From an uncultured Syntrophobacterales bacterium (lineage in GTDB: Bacteria; Desulfobacterota; Syntrophia; Syntrophales; UBA5619), in the NCBI GenBank assembly GCA_903928915.1, contig CAIYSL010000085.1, forward strand, positions 1-64,000: DNA of 64,000 nt, in the 5' to 3' direction. The first letter of the stretch is position 1; every line of letters begins with the position of its first letter. Shown in pieces: positions 45,762-55,308 of this stretch. The notes below the pieces were generated by a model that saw nothing but the letters and a program-made list of their open reading frames with translations, made no database searches and had not been told where the DNA came from. Position numbers and translations under genes: made by a program.

Positions 45762-48700
45762 TCACCATGCCCGCGCGTATCTGCCCGCCGACACCCCGCC
45801 GGGCTCGGGCAGCCTCCGGCCGGGGTTCAGCCCCTCGCGGGCGGAGACGACCATGAAGTGGAGCCGGTTCATGATGTTCACCTCGCTCGCCCCCGCATCC
45901 ATATCGATGAACAGGATGTTCAGCCGCTCGTACAGCGACTTGAGCCGTTTCTCCACCCCTTTGCCGATGATCTGGTTGGCAAGGCAGCCGAAGGGTTGCA
46001 GACAGATGATGTTCCCCACACCTTCCTTGAGCATGGCGATTATCTCGGCGGGAAGCAGCCATCCCTCCCCGGCCTGATTGGCCAGGCTCGTCGTCCGACT
46101 GGCCTCCGCCGCGAGTGTCGCCAAGTCGGGGTCGCGCCGATAGGAGCGGAACCCCTCCATCACCCGCTCCACCCGGTTCAGGTAGAACCGGACATACCAG
46201 TTCTGCAGACGCGTCGTCACCAAGTCCCGTACCGAACGCTTCAGATAGGCTCCCTGGTCGAACCGCTCGTTCACGAACCGCTGTTCGAAAAAACTCAGCA
46301 GCGACGGGATGACCACTTCCACCCCTTGGCCGATCAGCCATTCCACGATGTTGTTGTTGGAAAAGGCGTTATGCTTGACGAAGATCTCCCCCAGCACTCC
46401 CACCGCCGGTGCGGGGCCCTGCTTCACCTCGATCCTGTTGAACGCGTCGACCGCATCTCCCAGGAGCGCGAGCAGGGCGCGAAAATCCTCCCTGCCGGCG
46501 CACTCGCCCATCGCGGCGATGTAGCGCCGCTGGAGCGTCATCGCCGCCCCCGGCTGGAGCTCACGGGGTGCCGTTGCCAGCGCCATCCGGGCCAGCGCAT
46601 CGCTGAAGACGAACCCGAGCGCGAGCCGTTTCATCAGCCGTCCGTGGTCGATCGGAACGCCCGACAGGGCCAGGGTGCGCTCGGCGGCAAGCGATACAAC
46701 CGCTACCTCGGGAAATCCGGCGGCCTGGAGCGCCTTCCGGGCGAGCGGCAGGTAATTGGAGGCGCGGCACTGGCCGAAGGTCTGCGGGAGGAGGACCGTT
46801 GTGGTCTCCGGTTCATACCGGCCTGATTGGAGGGCCTTGATGATGTCGCCGATGACGATCACGGCGGGATAGCACATGTCGTTGTTCACGTATTGCAGGC
46901 CGACCTCTACGGAGGTGCGGTCCTGGGGCAGAAGCAGCTCCAGCCGGCAGCCGAACGAGGCAAACACCGACGGGAGGAACGGGGAGTAGAGGGGAGAGAA
47001 CCAGGGGACGAGTACGGTCCGCTTCTCCGGTGTTCCCGGGCGGGGGCGAACGACGCGCTCCGGGAGCGGCACGGACCTACCCGTCCCGGCGCGCTCCCGG
47101 ATCGCCTCGAGCATGGAACGCAGACGGATCCGAACGGCGCCGGGGTTGGCGATCTCATCCACCTTGATCAGCGTATAGGTCTTGCCGGCGCCCTGCAGGA
47201 CCTCGCGGACCTCGTCGGCGGAAATTGCATCCAGGCCGCACCCGAAGGAGGTGACCTGGAGCATCTCCAGGTGCGGTGTGCGGGCCACCGTCCCGGCCGC
47301 GGCGAGGATCCGGTTGGTGTAGGCCCACTGGGTGAGGACCGCGCTGTCCTGCAGGGTTTGCTCGGGGGCAATCGGCACGGCGCTCTCCGGGATGACGTCC
47401 ACGCCGAGGCCCGCCAGCAGGTCCGGAAGGCCGTGGTTGATCAGCGGATCGCCATGGTAGGGGCGGCCGGCCACGACGACGGCGACGGTGCCCCGCCGTG
47501 CCGCCCCCTCCATCACCCTGCACGCCTGCCGCCGCAGCTCCTGCTGCATCTGGCGCTGCGCCGCGATTCCCTGCTCTACGGCCCGGTCGATGCAGCGCAT
47601 CCCCACCCCGAGGGGCCCCAGGTACCGGCGGAGCTGTTTCTTCAGGAGACGCGTATCCTTGAAGCTCACCACGGGGCTGTCGATCGGCACGCCGTAGCGG
47701 CCCTCGGGATCGACGGCGCTCCGGATCACGTCGGGATAGCCCGTGACCACCGGGCAGTTGAAGCTGTTGTGGGTCTGCCGATCATCGCCGCGCTCGAAAA
47801 CGACGAGCGGATAGAAGATCCGGTCCACCCCCCGCTCGATCAGCTCCAGGACATGGCCGTGCACCAGCTTCCCGGGAAAGCAGATGCTGTCGGACATCAC
47901 CGTGGCGATCCCCTTTTCCAGCTGCCCTATCCCCGACGGCGCCGATAGGGCGACCCGGAACCCGCAGGCCCTCAGGAGGGTGCACCAGAAGGGGAAATTT
48001 TCGTACATGTTGAGGACCCGGGGGATCCCGATCGTCAGGCGGGGGAGCCCCGCGGGTTCCAGCGGCCGCTCGAACAGCAGCCGCAGGCGGGTCGCAACGA
48101 GGTTCTCGCCCGGCTGTCGCGCGCCCCCGGCGTTGCCCTGCAGGCGATCGCAGCGGTTGCCGGTGAAGTAGCTTCTGCCGCTGGGGAAGCTCAGCCGCAC
48201 CACGCCGCAGCGGTTCTCACATCCGGCGCAGCGAATCTCCTTCCGCGTGACCCCTTCGCCGGCAACGCCGTCGAAGGCGCGCAGGGTCGTCGGCACGGCC
48301 GGCTCCCTGCGGTGGTTTGCGAGCGCCGTCAGGGCGGCCCCGTAGGCCCCCATCGCCTCGGAGATGTCCGGCCGGATGACCTCCCTCCCGATCAGAAGCT
48401 CGAAGGCCCTCAGCACCGCCGGGTTGCGGAAGGTCCCTCCCTGGACGACGATTGAGTCTCCCATCGCCGCAGGATCCTTGAGCTTGAGCACCTTGTGGAG
48501 GCTGTTCTTGATCACGGAATAGGCGAGCCCTGCGGCGATGTCGCCGACCGTAGCCCCTTCCCGGAGGGCCTGTTTCACCTTTGAGTTCATGAACACGGTG
48601 CACCGCGTCCCCAGGTCGAAGGGCTCGTTCGGTCCGCAGGCGCACCGGGCGAAGTCAGCCACCGCGTACCCGAGGGAACGGGCGAAGGTCTCCAGGAAGG

Positions 48701-50093
48701 AGCCGCACCCCGACGAACAGGCCTCGTTGATCTGGACCTCGGCGATGGCGCCGTCGCGAATCCGGATCGCCTTCATGTCCTGGCCGCCGATGTCGAGGAT
48801 GAAGGAGACGCCCGGGACGAAGGACCGCGCCGCACGGTAATGGGCCAGCGTTTCGACGACGCCGTCGTCGACGGCAAAGGCAGCGCGGATGAGATCCTCT
48901 CCGTACCCGGTCACGGCGCTGCGACTAATTCGGAGGTCCGCCGCGGCCGCATTGCACGCTGCGCGCAGCGCCGCCATCCCCGCCTCCAGGGCGCCGACGG
49001 GGTCGCCCCCGTTCGCCCCGTACCAGCTGAACGCCACGCGGCCTTCCGCGTCGGTCAGGACGAGCTTCGTCGTCGTCGACCCCGAATCGATCCCGACGAA
49101 ACAGGGCCGCCCGTCCAGCCGGCTCAGGTCGGTCTTCGCGACGCAATCCCGGCGGTGCCGTTCCTCCCATGCCGCGAACTCGCCGTTCGGACCGAACAGC
49201 GGGGCAAGACGTTTCGCCGCACCGCCGTGCCGCTGCAGCCCGCCGAGGTCGAGGGCGGCGATGCACTGGTCGAGCTCCACCGGGCAGGAGAGATCGTCAT
49301 GGTGGAGTGCCGCCCCTTCGGCGGCGATCAGCTCCGGGTGGGCGCAGTCGGCCACGGCCCGCACCGGGTCCAGCCGCAGCACCCGGAGAAAGGCGGCGCG
49401 CAGGCGGGGGAAAAAGGTGAGCGGCCCCCCGGCGAACAGCACCTTCGGCCGGATGTCGCAGCCGCGCGCCAGCGTGGAGATCACCTGGAGGGCAACGGCG
49501 TGGAAGACCGAGGCAGCGATGTCCTCCCGGGCCACCCGGTTGGCGATGAGCGACTGGATATCGGTTTTTGCGAACACCCCGCAGCGCGAGGCGATGGGGT
49601 ACAGGGTGGTGCTCAGTCCGGCGAGAGCGTCGAACTCCCCGAGGGGGACGTTCGTCAGCAGCGCCATCTGTTCGATGAAGGCCCCGGTTCCGCCCGCGCA
49701 GTTCCCGTTCATCCGGATATCCGGCTGAAACTGATCGTCGAAAAAGGCGATCTTGGAGTCCTCGCCGCCGATCTCGATCAGGGTCCGGACATCGGGCCAC
49801 CTGCTCCTGATGAGCCGCGTGGAAGCCACCACCTCCTGGAGGAACGGATAGGCGAGCGACTCGGCGACGCCCATGCCGGCGGATCCGGTGAACGCCGGGT
49901 CGATCAGCCGATTACCCAGCTCCCGGCGGGCTTCGGCCAGGATCGACCGGAGTGTTTCGACCGCGAGGGCGTTGTGGCGACGGTACCGAAAGAAGCGAAC
50001 CGCCCGACCTTCGCAGATGACCACCTTTACCGTCGTGGAACCGATATCGATGCCCACCGGGAAAGGTTCCCGAACCCGCAAATCCCGCACCAT
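45762..50093 (-). CDS. Giant CoA-enzyme activase, 2-hydroxyacyl-CoA dehydratase type
   Basis: 1443 aa. ATPase domain 1 (FPVGIDIGSTTVKVV, residue 14 on; GEDSKIAFFDD; CAGGTGAFIEQMA), ATPase domain 2 (VGIDSGSTTTKLVL, about 331; CSSGCGSFLETFA), Cys motif CAGCENRCG (about 620), DUF2229 region (IGIPRVLNMYENF, from about 690) and an HgdB/HgdA-like C-terminal part. Established: such activases hydrolyse ATP to give a low-potential electron to a Fe-S dehydratase or a double-cubane protein. No separate target gene is near. ATG 50093 follows a GGGTGG site; an open frame extends to 50228. The start is uncertain. Confidence 0.92.
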   Translation of the reverse strand: MVRDLRVREPFPVGIDIGSTTVKVVICEGRAVRFFRYRRHNALAVETLRSILAEARRELGNRLIDPAFTGSAGMGVAESLAYPFLQEVVASTRLIRSRWPDVRTLIEIGGEDSKIAFFDDQFQPDIRMNGNCAGGTGAFIEQMALLTNVPLGEFDALAGLSTTLYPIASRCGVFAKTDIQSLIANRVAREDIAASVFHAVALQVISTLARGCDIRPKVLFAGGPLTFFPRLRAAFLRVLRLDPVRAVADCAHPELIAAEGAALHHDDLSCPVELDQCIAALDLGGLQRHGGAAKRLAPLFGPNGEFAAWEERHRRDCVAKTDLSRLDGRPCFVGIDSGSTTTKLVLTDAEGRVAFSWYGANGGDPVGALEAGMAALRAACNAAAADLRISRSAVTGYGEDLIRAAFAVDDGVVETLAHYRAARSFVPGVSFILDIGGQDMKAIRIRDGAIAEVQINEACSSGCGSFLETFARSLGYAVADFARCACGPNEPFDLGTRCTVFMNSKVKQALREGATVGDIAAGLAYSVIKNSLHKVLKLKDPAAMGDSIVVQGGTFRNPAVLRAFELLIGREVIRPDISEAMGAYGAALTALANHRREPAVPTTLRAFDGVAGEGVTRKEIRCAGCENRCGVVRLSFPSGRSYFTGNRCDRLQGNAGGARQPGENLVATRLRLLFERPLEPAGLPRLTIGIPRVLNMYENFPFWCTLLRACGFRVALSAPSGIGQLEKGIATVMSDSICFPGKLVHGHVLELIERGVDRIFYPLVVFERGDDRQTHNSFNCPVVTGYPDVIRSAVDPEGRYGVPIDSPVVSFKDTRLLKKQLRRYLGPLGVGMRCIDRAVEQGIAAQRQMQQELRRQACRVMEGAARRGTVAVVVAGRPYHGDPLINHGLPDLLAGLGVDVIPESAVPIAPEQTLQDSAVLTQWAYTNRILAAAGTVARTPHLEMLQVTSFGCGLDAISADEVREVLQGAGKTYTLIKVDEIANPGAVRIRLRSMLEAIRERAGTGRSVPLPERVVRPRPGTPEKRTVLVPWFSPLYSPFLPSVFASFGCRLELLLPQDRTSVEVGLQYVNNDMCYPAVIVIGDIIKALQSGRYEPETTTVLLPQTFGQCRASNYLPLARKALQAAGFPEVAVVSLAAERTLALSGVPIDHGRLMKRLALGFVFSDALARMALATAPRELQPGAAMTLQRRYIAAMGECAGREDFRALLALLGDAVDAFNRIEVKQGPAPAVGVLGEIFVKHNAFSNNNIVEWLIGQGVEVVIPSLLSFFEQRFVNERFDQGAYLKRSVRDLVTTRLQNWYVRFYLNRVERVMEGFRSYRRDPDLATLAAEASRTTSLANQAGEGWLLPAEIIAMLKEGVGNIICLQPFGCLANQIIGKGVEKRLKSLYERLNILFIDMDAGASEVNIMNRLHFMVVSAREGLNPGRRLPEPGGVSAGRYARAW

Positions 50094-50300
50094 GACCAAC
50101 CACCCGGAAGCGCCTGGCGAAATCCTCCGCCGCCGCAGCACTGCGGTGACCGGAGTCAACGACGTAGCAGATTCTAGCGCATCGGCATCGGTTGTCAACG
50201 CCCATTTTCCCGGTGGCCAGGACCGCACGGTTTAGACAGGCGGGAACGATTCGGGGGGCCAGCCGTGCGTCCCCCGGGCAGCCCCCTGGTTCGGGCTATT

Positions 50301-50315
50301 TGCATATTAGTTGCA
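50301..50315. promoter_or_regulatory. Candidate Zur/Fur box upstream of the fur gene
   Basis: TGCA-TATTAGT-TGCA, 46 bp before the fur ATG. It lies between a weak -35 (TTGCAT, 50300-50305) and -10 (TAGACT, 50323-50328; 17-bp spacing). A similar TGCA-N7-TGCA occurs before znuA (50802-50816), giving the same length and GT at the end of N7. Confidence 0.45.
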
Positions 50316-50360
50316 TTTGTGTTAGACTCCAACCATCACGACCGCTTGCGGGGGAACCCC

Positions 50361-50837
50361 ATGAACAGCTCCATCGCCCATTGCGATGCATCGGAAACCT
50401 TGAAAAACGCCGGGCTTGCCAAGACGTCCCAACGGATGGCGGTCCTCGAGAAGCTGATCGGCGCCCCCGGCCCGCTGACCGCCCGCGACCTCCTCGCGGA
50501 GACGAGCCAGCGGCTGAAGATCAACCGGGTGACGATCTACCGTATCCTCGCCTCCTTCCGGGACGGCGGGATCGTCCGGGAGATCGACGCGGGCGGCGGG
50601 ACCGCCTACTACGAGATGGCCTGTCGCCACAATCCGATCCACCCCCACTTCCACTGCCGGCGGTGCGACTGCCTGATCTGTATGCCCCCGCTGACGCTCT
50701 CGCAGACCTGGGAGTGGCTTACCCGCCCCACCGACTTCTCGGTCGAATCGATCAACGTCCACATCACCGGGGTCTGCGGTCCCTGCCGCGAAAAGGAATA
50801 TTGCAACGATGTTGCATCCGAGAGGAATACGCGATGA
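50361..50837 (+). CDS. zur: Fur-family regulator, probably Zur
   Basis: 158-aa metal-sensing repressor. Winged helix (KTSQRMAVLEKLIGAPG..., about residues 20-90) and zinc site Cys pairs CRRCDCLIC and CGPCREKEYC. The location directly before znuA, znuC and znuB with 4-bp overlap to znuA strongly suggests zinc as cofactor; the iron-type Fur cannot be excluded by sequence alone. It starts at ATG 50361 after GGGGGAACCCC. Confidence 0.85.
   Translation: MNSSIAHCDASETLKNAGLAKTSQRMAVLEKLIGAPGPLTARDLLAETSQRLKINRVTIYRILASFRDGGIVREIDAGGGTAYYEMACRHNPIHPHFHCRRCDCLICMPPLTLSQTWEWLTRPTDFSVESINVHITGVCGPCREKEYCNDVASERNTR
50802..50816. promoter_or_regulatory. Candidate Zur box before znuA
   Basis: TGCAAC-GAT-GTTGCA, a perfect inverted repeat of six bases inside the 3' end of the fur gene and 18 bp before the znuA ATG. 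Together with the site at 50301 it may allow separate repression of the transporter genes. Confidence 0.5.
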
Positions 50838-51676
50838 ATCCCCGTTCGCGCCTGCCGATCCTCTGCATCCTTGCCCTGTCGCTCATCTCCGGCGCCGAGT
50901 GCCCGGCTGCCGAACAGATCCGGGTCACCGTCACCATCCTCCCCCAGGCGTACTTCGTCGAGCGCCTGGCAGGCCCGCGCGCGAAGGTCAATGTGCTGAT
51001 CCCGAAGGGTGCGAGCCCCGAAACCTACGAACCGACGCCGCAGCAGCTCGTCGCCCTGTCCGAATCGCGGCTGTACATCAAGGTCGGCGCCCCCGGCCTC
51101 CCCTTTGAGGAAGAGCACCTGAAGACCGCCGCGGGACGGAACCCGAAGATGCGGATCATCAACATGACGGAGGGCATGGCCTACCGGGAGGGGGACCCCC
51201 ACGTGTGGACGTCGCTCGTTGCCGCCCGGCTCGCCGCACGCCACATCGCCGCCGCCCTCACCGTCTGCGCCCCTGCCTCTGGCGAGGAATTCCAGAAAAA
51301 TCTCCGCGGCCTTCTCGCCGATATCGATTCCCTGGACGGCGAGATCAGGCGGGCGATCGGCCGAATGCAGGGGGCGGCGTTCATGGTGTACCATCCCGCC
51401 TGGGGCTATTTTGCCGCCGAATACGGCCTGGTCCAGCTCGCCGTCGAAGAGGAGGGCAAGCCGGTCAACGCGGCGCACATCCGCCGGATGGTCGATCTGG
51501 CGCGGGCCAAGGGGATCCGTTCTCTGATCGTCCAGAAAGGGTTCGACGCGAAGAGCGCCCGGGCGATCGCCCGCGAAATCGGCGGGGAGGTCGTGGAGGC
51601 CGATCCGCTCGAGCGGGATTGGCTGCGGGGAATGAAGAGATTCGCGGCGCTCCTGACGACGGCAGTGAGGAAATAG
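50834..51676 (+). CDS. znuA: Zinc ABC transporter binding protein (ZnuA-like)
   Basis: 280-aa periplasmic cluster A-I binding protein. Signal peptide LCILALSLISGAECPAAEQ, then VTILPQAYFVERLAGPRA, GDPHVWTSLVAARLAARHI (His ligand), YHPAWGYFA (His) and C-terminal VEADPLERDW (Asp). The usual first His (in HxYEPTP) is replaced: SPETYEPTP. The His-rich loop of many ZnuA is absent. The neighbouring fur/zur and the znuCB genes fit zinc uptake; Mn is a weaker alternative. Confidence 0.88.
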   Translation: MNPRSRLPILCILALSLISGAECPAAEQIRVTVTILPQAYFVERLAGPRAKVNVLIPKGASPETYEPTPQQLVALSESRLYIKVGAPGLPFEEEHLKTAAGRNPKMRIINMTEGMAYREGDPHVWTSLVAARLAARHIAAALTVCAPASGEEFQKNLRGLLADIDSLDGEIRRAIGRMQGAAFMVYHPAWGYFAAEYGLVQLAVEEEGKPVNAAHIRRMVDLARAKGIRSLIVQKGFDAKSARAIAREIGGEVVEADPLERDWLRGMKRFAALLTTAVRK

Positions 51677-51677
51677 G

Positions 51678-52439
51678 ATGGAACCGCTGATCGCGATCGA
51701 ACATCTCACCTACGGATACGAGCAGCGGGCGGTGGTGGAGGACGTCTCCCTCCGGATCGTCCCGGAAGATTTCATCCTCCTGATCGGTCCGAACGGCGGG
51801 GGGAAGACGACCCTCCTCAAGCTGATCCTCGGGATCATCTCACCCTGGAGCGGCACGATCCGATTCCGCGGGGACGCCGAAGGGCGTCTCGGGTATGTGC
51901 CACAGTTCGCCAATTTCAACCGCACGTTCCCGATCTCGGTTCTCGACATGGTCCTGACCGGCTGCCTCAACCGGGAGAACTACTACCTGAGCCGCCGCCG
52001 CAACGCGGACCGGGAAAAGGCCGCGGCGACCCTTGCGAAGCTCGGTCTGATCGAACGGCAAGGGTCGAACATCTCCGACCTCTCGGGGGGGCAGCTCCAG
52101 CGCGTCCTGATCGCCCGCGCCCTCGTCTCCGATCCGCTCATCCTGTTTCTCGACGAACCGACCACGTCGATGGACGCCTCCTCGCAGAGCGGTCTGCTCG
52201 AACTGATCGACAGCCTCCGGGCGCACATGGCCATCGTGGTGGTTACCCACGACCCGACCCCCTATGCGCACCGCTATGACCACATCGCCTGCCTCAACCG
52301 GGAGCTCCACTACCACCGGCGGGGCGAGCTCGATTCCCCGACCCTGGAGAAGGTGTACGGCTGTCCGGTGGAAATCCTCGGACACGGGATACCCCACACC
52401 CTCCTTCCCCGGCACGCGCGGAGGGGGGACCGGCCGTGA
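51678..52439 (+). CDS. znuC: Zinc ABC transporter ATP-binding protein
   Basis: 253 aa. Walker A GPNGGGKTTLLKLIL, signature LSGGQLQRVLIARAL, Walker B LILFLDEPTTSMD and H-loop VVVTHDPTPYAHR. Energises the metal uptake with ZnuA and ZnuB. Overlaps the permease start by 4 bp (GTGA). Confidence 0.94.
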   Translation: MEPLIAIEHLTYGYEQRAVVEDVSLRIVPEDFILLIGPNGGGKTTLLKLILGIISPWSGTIRFRGDAEGRLGYVPQFANFNRTFPISVLDMVLTGCLNRENYYLSRRRNADREKAAATLAKLGLIERQGSNISDLSGGQLQRVLIARALVSDPLILFLDEPTTSMDASSQSGLLELIDSLRAHMAIVVVTHDPTPYAHRYDHIACLNRELHYHRRGELDSPTLEKVYGCPVEILGHGIPHTLLPRHARRGDRP

Positions 52440-53272
52440 GCGAAGTCCTCTCCTACGGATTCATTCAGCATGCGATCCTGGCCGGCATCATGGCAAGCGT
52501 CGTCTGCGGCGTGATCGGCCCGTTCATCGTGGCGCGGCGGATGGTGTTTATCAGCGGTGGACTCAGCCATACCGCCTTCGGCGGCCTGGGAATCGCCTAC
52601 TGGCTGGGGATCCATCCTCTCCTCGGGGCGACCGTCTTCGTCCTGGCCGCGGCAGTCCTGATCGCGCGCATCCATGAGAAGAACCTGAACCAGAACGATC
52701 TCGCCATCGGCATCCTCTGGGCCGTCGGCGTTGCGATCGGCATCATCTTCATCCATCTCACCCCCGGCTACGCACCCGACCTGATGACCTTCCTGTTCGG
52801 GAACATCCTCACGGTTTCCCCCGGCGATCTTCTCGTCACCCTGCTCCTCGTCCTGACCGTTACGGCGACCGTCGTGGTCCTGTATCGGGGATTCGTCGCC
52901 GTCGCCCTCGACGAGGAGTATGCAAAGGCGCGGCGCCTTCCCGTCGCGTCGCTCAAGATGGGGCTGATGGTCCTCACCGCCCTTTCGATCGTCACCCTGA
53001 TTCAGGTCGTCGGCATCCTCCTGGTGATCGCGCTGCTCACCATCCCCGTGGCCATCGCTTCCGAACTCACCCGCGATTTTCGCCGGATCATGCTCCTGTC
53101 GATCCTCTGCGGCATCTTCACCTGCCTGGCGGGGCTTCTGGTCTCGTACGTCGCCGAGCTTCCGTCCGGGGCCTCGATCATCCTCTGCGGCGGGGCCCTG
53201 CTGGGTCTCGTCCGGATCGGTAACCGTCTGTTCGCCGGCCGGAAATCTCCGCCGCCAACCCTGCGGCAGTAG
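52436..53272 (+). CDS. znuB: Zinc ABC transporter permease
   Basis: 278 aa, about eight membrane segments, ABC-3 family. GTG start in the overlap with znuC. The motif RRMVFISGGLSHTAFGGLGIA and PVAIASELTRDFRRI are characteristic. Last gene of the zur-znuACB operon. Confidence 0.93.
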   Translation: MSEVLSYGFIQHAILAGIMASVVCGVIGPFIVARRMVFISGGLSHTAFGGLGIAYWLGIHPLLGATVFVLAAAVLIARIHEKNLNQNDLAIGILWAVGVAIGIIFIHLTPGYAPDLMTFLFGNILTVSPGDLLVTLLLVLTVTATVVVLYRGFVAVALDEEYAKARRLPVASLKMGLMVLTALSIVTLIQVVGILLVIALLTIPVAIASELTRDFRRIMLLSILCGIFTCLAGLLVSYVAELPSGASIILCGGALLGLVRIGNRLFAGRKSPPPTLRQ

Positions 53273-53428
53273 AGACTGCGCGGCGATGCGTGCGCAGGAT
53301 CGCCTGCTCCTTGACTTTGCGCCCCTTTTTTGTTGAGATGTCGCCACCGACTCTCTTACAGACGCAGAACCGGGGTGCCCCTGTCCCCCCGCGGACATCC
53401 CCGCAATCTCCGGGAGCGACGTTCCTCG

Positions 53429-54337
53429 ATGGCAAAACTGAGACTGCTGCTCCGCAACCGAAACGTCATCTTTCTGCTGGCGCTGGGGACAGGCCTTCTC
53501 CTACCGCACGCCGTGCGGGTCACCACCCACCTCGTGCTGCCCGCGCTGGCCCTGGCAATGGCCCTCTCCACACTGGAGATCGAAACTGCCGTCTTCCGCC
53601 GTCCGCGCTCGCTCATCTTTCCGTCGCTGCTCGGGATCATCATGAACTACGTCATCCTGGGCAACAGCATCATCGGCATGGCCGCGCTGACGATCCGCGG
53701 CGAGGAGATCTGGACCGGGTTCGTCCTGCTGGCGGCGGTTCCGCCGGCCGTGGCCGTAATCCCCTTTTCCGCCTTTCTCCGCGGGAACGGCACCCTCTCC
53801 CTGTTCGGAACCGTCGGCGCCTATCTGGGCGCGCTGGCCATCATGCCGCTCATCGCCTTCGGTCTGCTCAGTGCGGCGGCCTTCGACCCGCTGAAACTCC
53901 TGCTGATCATCCTCGCGCTGATCGTCCTGCCGCTGGCCGTCTCCCGCCTCCTGATCCAGCGGGGACTGAAGCAGCGGATCGACCCCTATCGGGGCACCGT
54001 CACGAACTGGAGTTTCTTCGTTGTCCTGTACACCATGCTCGGTCTGAATCGCGACATCATCCTCGGTCAGCCCCTGGCCCTCATCCCCGTCGCTTCGATC
54101 GCGGTCGCCTCGATGTTCATCCTCGGCCTGCTGATCGATTGGGTCCTGGGTCTGTTCCACATCCCGCGGGAAACCAGGACCAGCCTCGTCCTCCTCGGTA
54201 CCTTGAAGAATCAGGGCATGGCCGGAGGGCTGGCCCTGGCGCTCTTCGGCCAGGAAGCCGCGCTCCCCGCAGCGGTTTCCACCGTCGTGATGACCCTGTA
54301 CATCGTCTGGCTCGATTTCAAGGCCGCCCGGACGTAA
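53429..54337 (+). CDS. BASS/bile-acid:sodium-symporter-like permease
   Basis: 302 aa with about ten membrane segments (e.g. VIFLLALGTGLLLPHAV, SLLGIIMNYVILGNS). Similar to bile acid:sodium or AEC-type carriers; substrate unknown. The conserved Na-site glutamates of true BASS proteins are not obvious. ATG 53429 has only a weak site. The 157 bp between znuB and this gene carries no clear promoter. Confidence 0.75.
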   Translation: MAKLRLLLRNRNVIFLLALGTGLLLPHAVRVTTHLVLPALALAMALSTLEIETAVFRRPRSLIFPSLLGIIMNYVILGNSIIGMAALTIRGEEIWTGFVLLAAVPPAVAVIPFSAFLRGNGTLSLFGTVGAYLGALAIMPLIAFGLLSAAAFDPLKLLLIILALIVLPLAVSRLLIQRGLKQRIDPYRGTVTNWSFFVVLYTMLGLNRDIILGQPLALIPVASIAVASMFILGLLIDWVLGLFHIPRETRTSLVLLGTLKNQGMAGGLALALFGQEAALPAAVSTVVMTLYIVWLDFKAART

Positions 54338-54422
54338 CGCGCACCGATCTTTTTCGTGGCACGGCGGCTCTCCGGATGGTAGAATGGTGTCAAACCCTCA
54401 CCCGATGAAAGGAGACGCGACA

Positions 54423-55013
54423 ATGATAACGCTACCCGAACTTCCCTATGCAAAGGATTCCCTGGCCCCGGTAATCAGCGCCAACACGCTGGAGTTCCAT
54501 CACGGAAAGCACCACAAGGCCTACGTGGACAACCTGGGAAAATTGATCGCGGGGACCGATCTCGCGGATCGGGACCTGGAGACGATCATCGCGAAAGTCG
54601 CCGGCGATTCCGCCAAGGCGGGGATCTTCAACAACGCCGCCCAGGTCTGGAACCACACCTTCTACTGGAACTGCTTGAAGGGCGGCGGAGGCGGTGCCCC
54701 GACGGGACCGGTGGCGGCCGAAATCACCGCGACCTGGGGGAGCTATCAGAAATTCGCCGAGGAGTTGAAAAACGCCGGCGTAACGCAATTCGGCAGCGGG
54801 TGGGCATGGCTCGTCCGCGACGGCGGGCAGCTGAAGATCACCAAGACCGCAAATGCCGATACGCCGCTCGCCCACGGCCAGAAGCCGCTCCTGACGATCG
54901 ATGTCTGGGAACACGCCTACTATCTCGACTATCAGAACCGCCGCCCCGATTACCTGGCCGCGGTCATCGAGAAGCTGATCAACTGGGATTTCGTCAACGC
55001 AAACCTCGGCTGA
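54423..55013 (+). CDS. sodB: Iron superoxide dismutase
   Basis: 196-aa Fe-SOD. Metal ligands His26 (EFHHGKHHKAYV), His in QVWNHTFYW, and Asp/His in DVWEHAYYLDY; Gln before the second His (NNAAQVW) is the Fe-type marker. No signal peptide, so cytoplasmic. ATG 54423 has AAGGAGACGC. TAGAAT at 54381-54386 could be a -10. Typical oxygen protection of an otherwise anaerobic organism. Confidence 0.97.
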   Translation: MITLPELPYAKDSLAPVISANTLEFHHGKHHKAYVDNLGKLIAGTDLADRDLETIIAKVAGDSAKAGIFNNAAQVWNHTFYWNCLKGGGGGAPTGPVAAEITATWGSYQKFAEELKNAGVTQFGSGWAWLVRDGGQLKITKTANADTPLAHGQKPLLTIDVWEHAYYLDYQNRRPDYLAAVIEKLINWDFVNANLG

Positions 55014-55097
55014 CCGCTGAGCACGGGCGGAGGGGACCGCTCCTTCGCCCTGCATGCTCGCCACGCCGGCAGCCGGCCGTCTCGCAGGGGGGCTCAC

Positions 55098-55286
55098 ATG
55101 GTACGCAACGTCGGCAGAACGGATCGCATCGTCCGGGTAATCATCGGCCTCGGCATCATCTGGGCGGGGTTCACCTACGAAAGTTGGTGGGGAGCGGTCG
55201 GCATCGTTCCTCTGGCCACCGCCGCGCTCGGCCACTGCCCGGCCTATGTCCCGTTCAAGTTCTCCACCTGCGGACGGGACGACTGA
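55098..55286 (+). CDS. DUF2892 membrane protein (YgaP-TM-like)
   Basis: 62 aa; N-terminal NVGRTDRIVRVIIGLGIIW with two membrane helices (about 14-45) and a CPAY Cys motif (about 47) in LGHCPAYVPFKFSTC. Short inner-membrane protein of unknown function. Lies between sodB and radC. Confidence 0.85.
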   Translation: MVRNVGRTDRIVRVIIGLGIIWAGFTYESWWGAVGIVPLATAALGHCPAYVPFKFSTCGRDD

Positions 55287-55308
55287 TCCCGGTCCTGACG
55301 GGGGGGCT

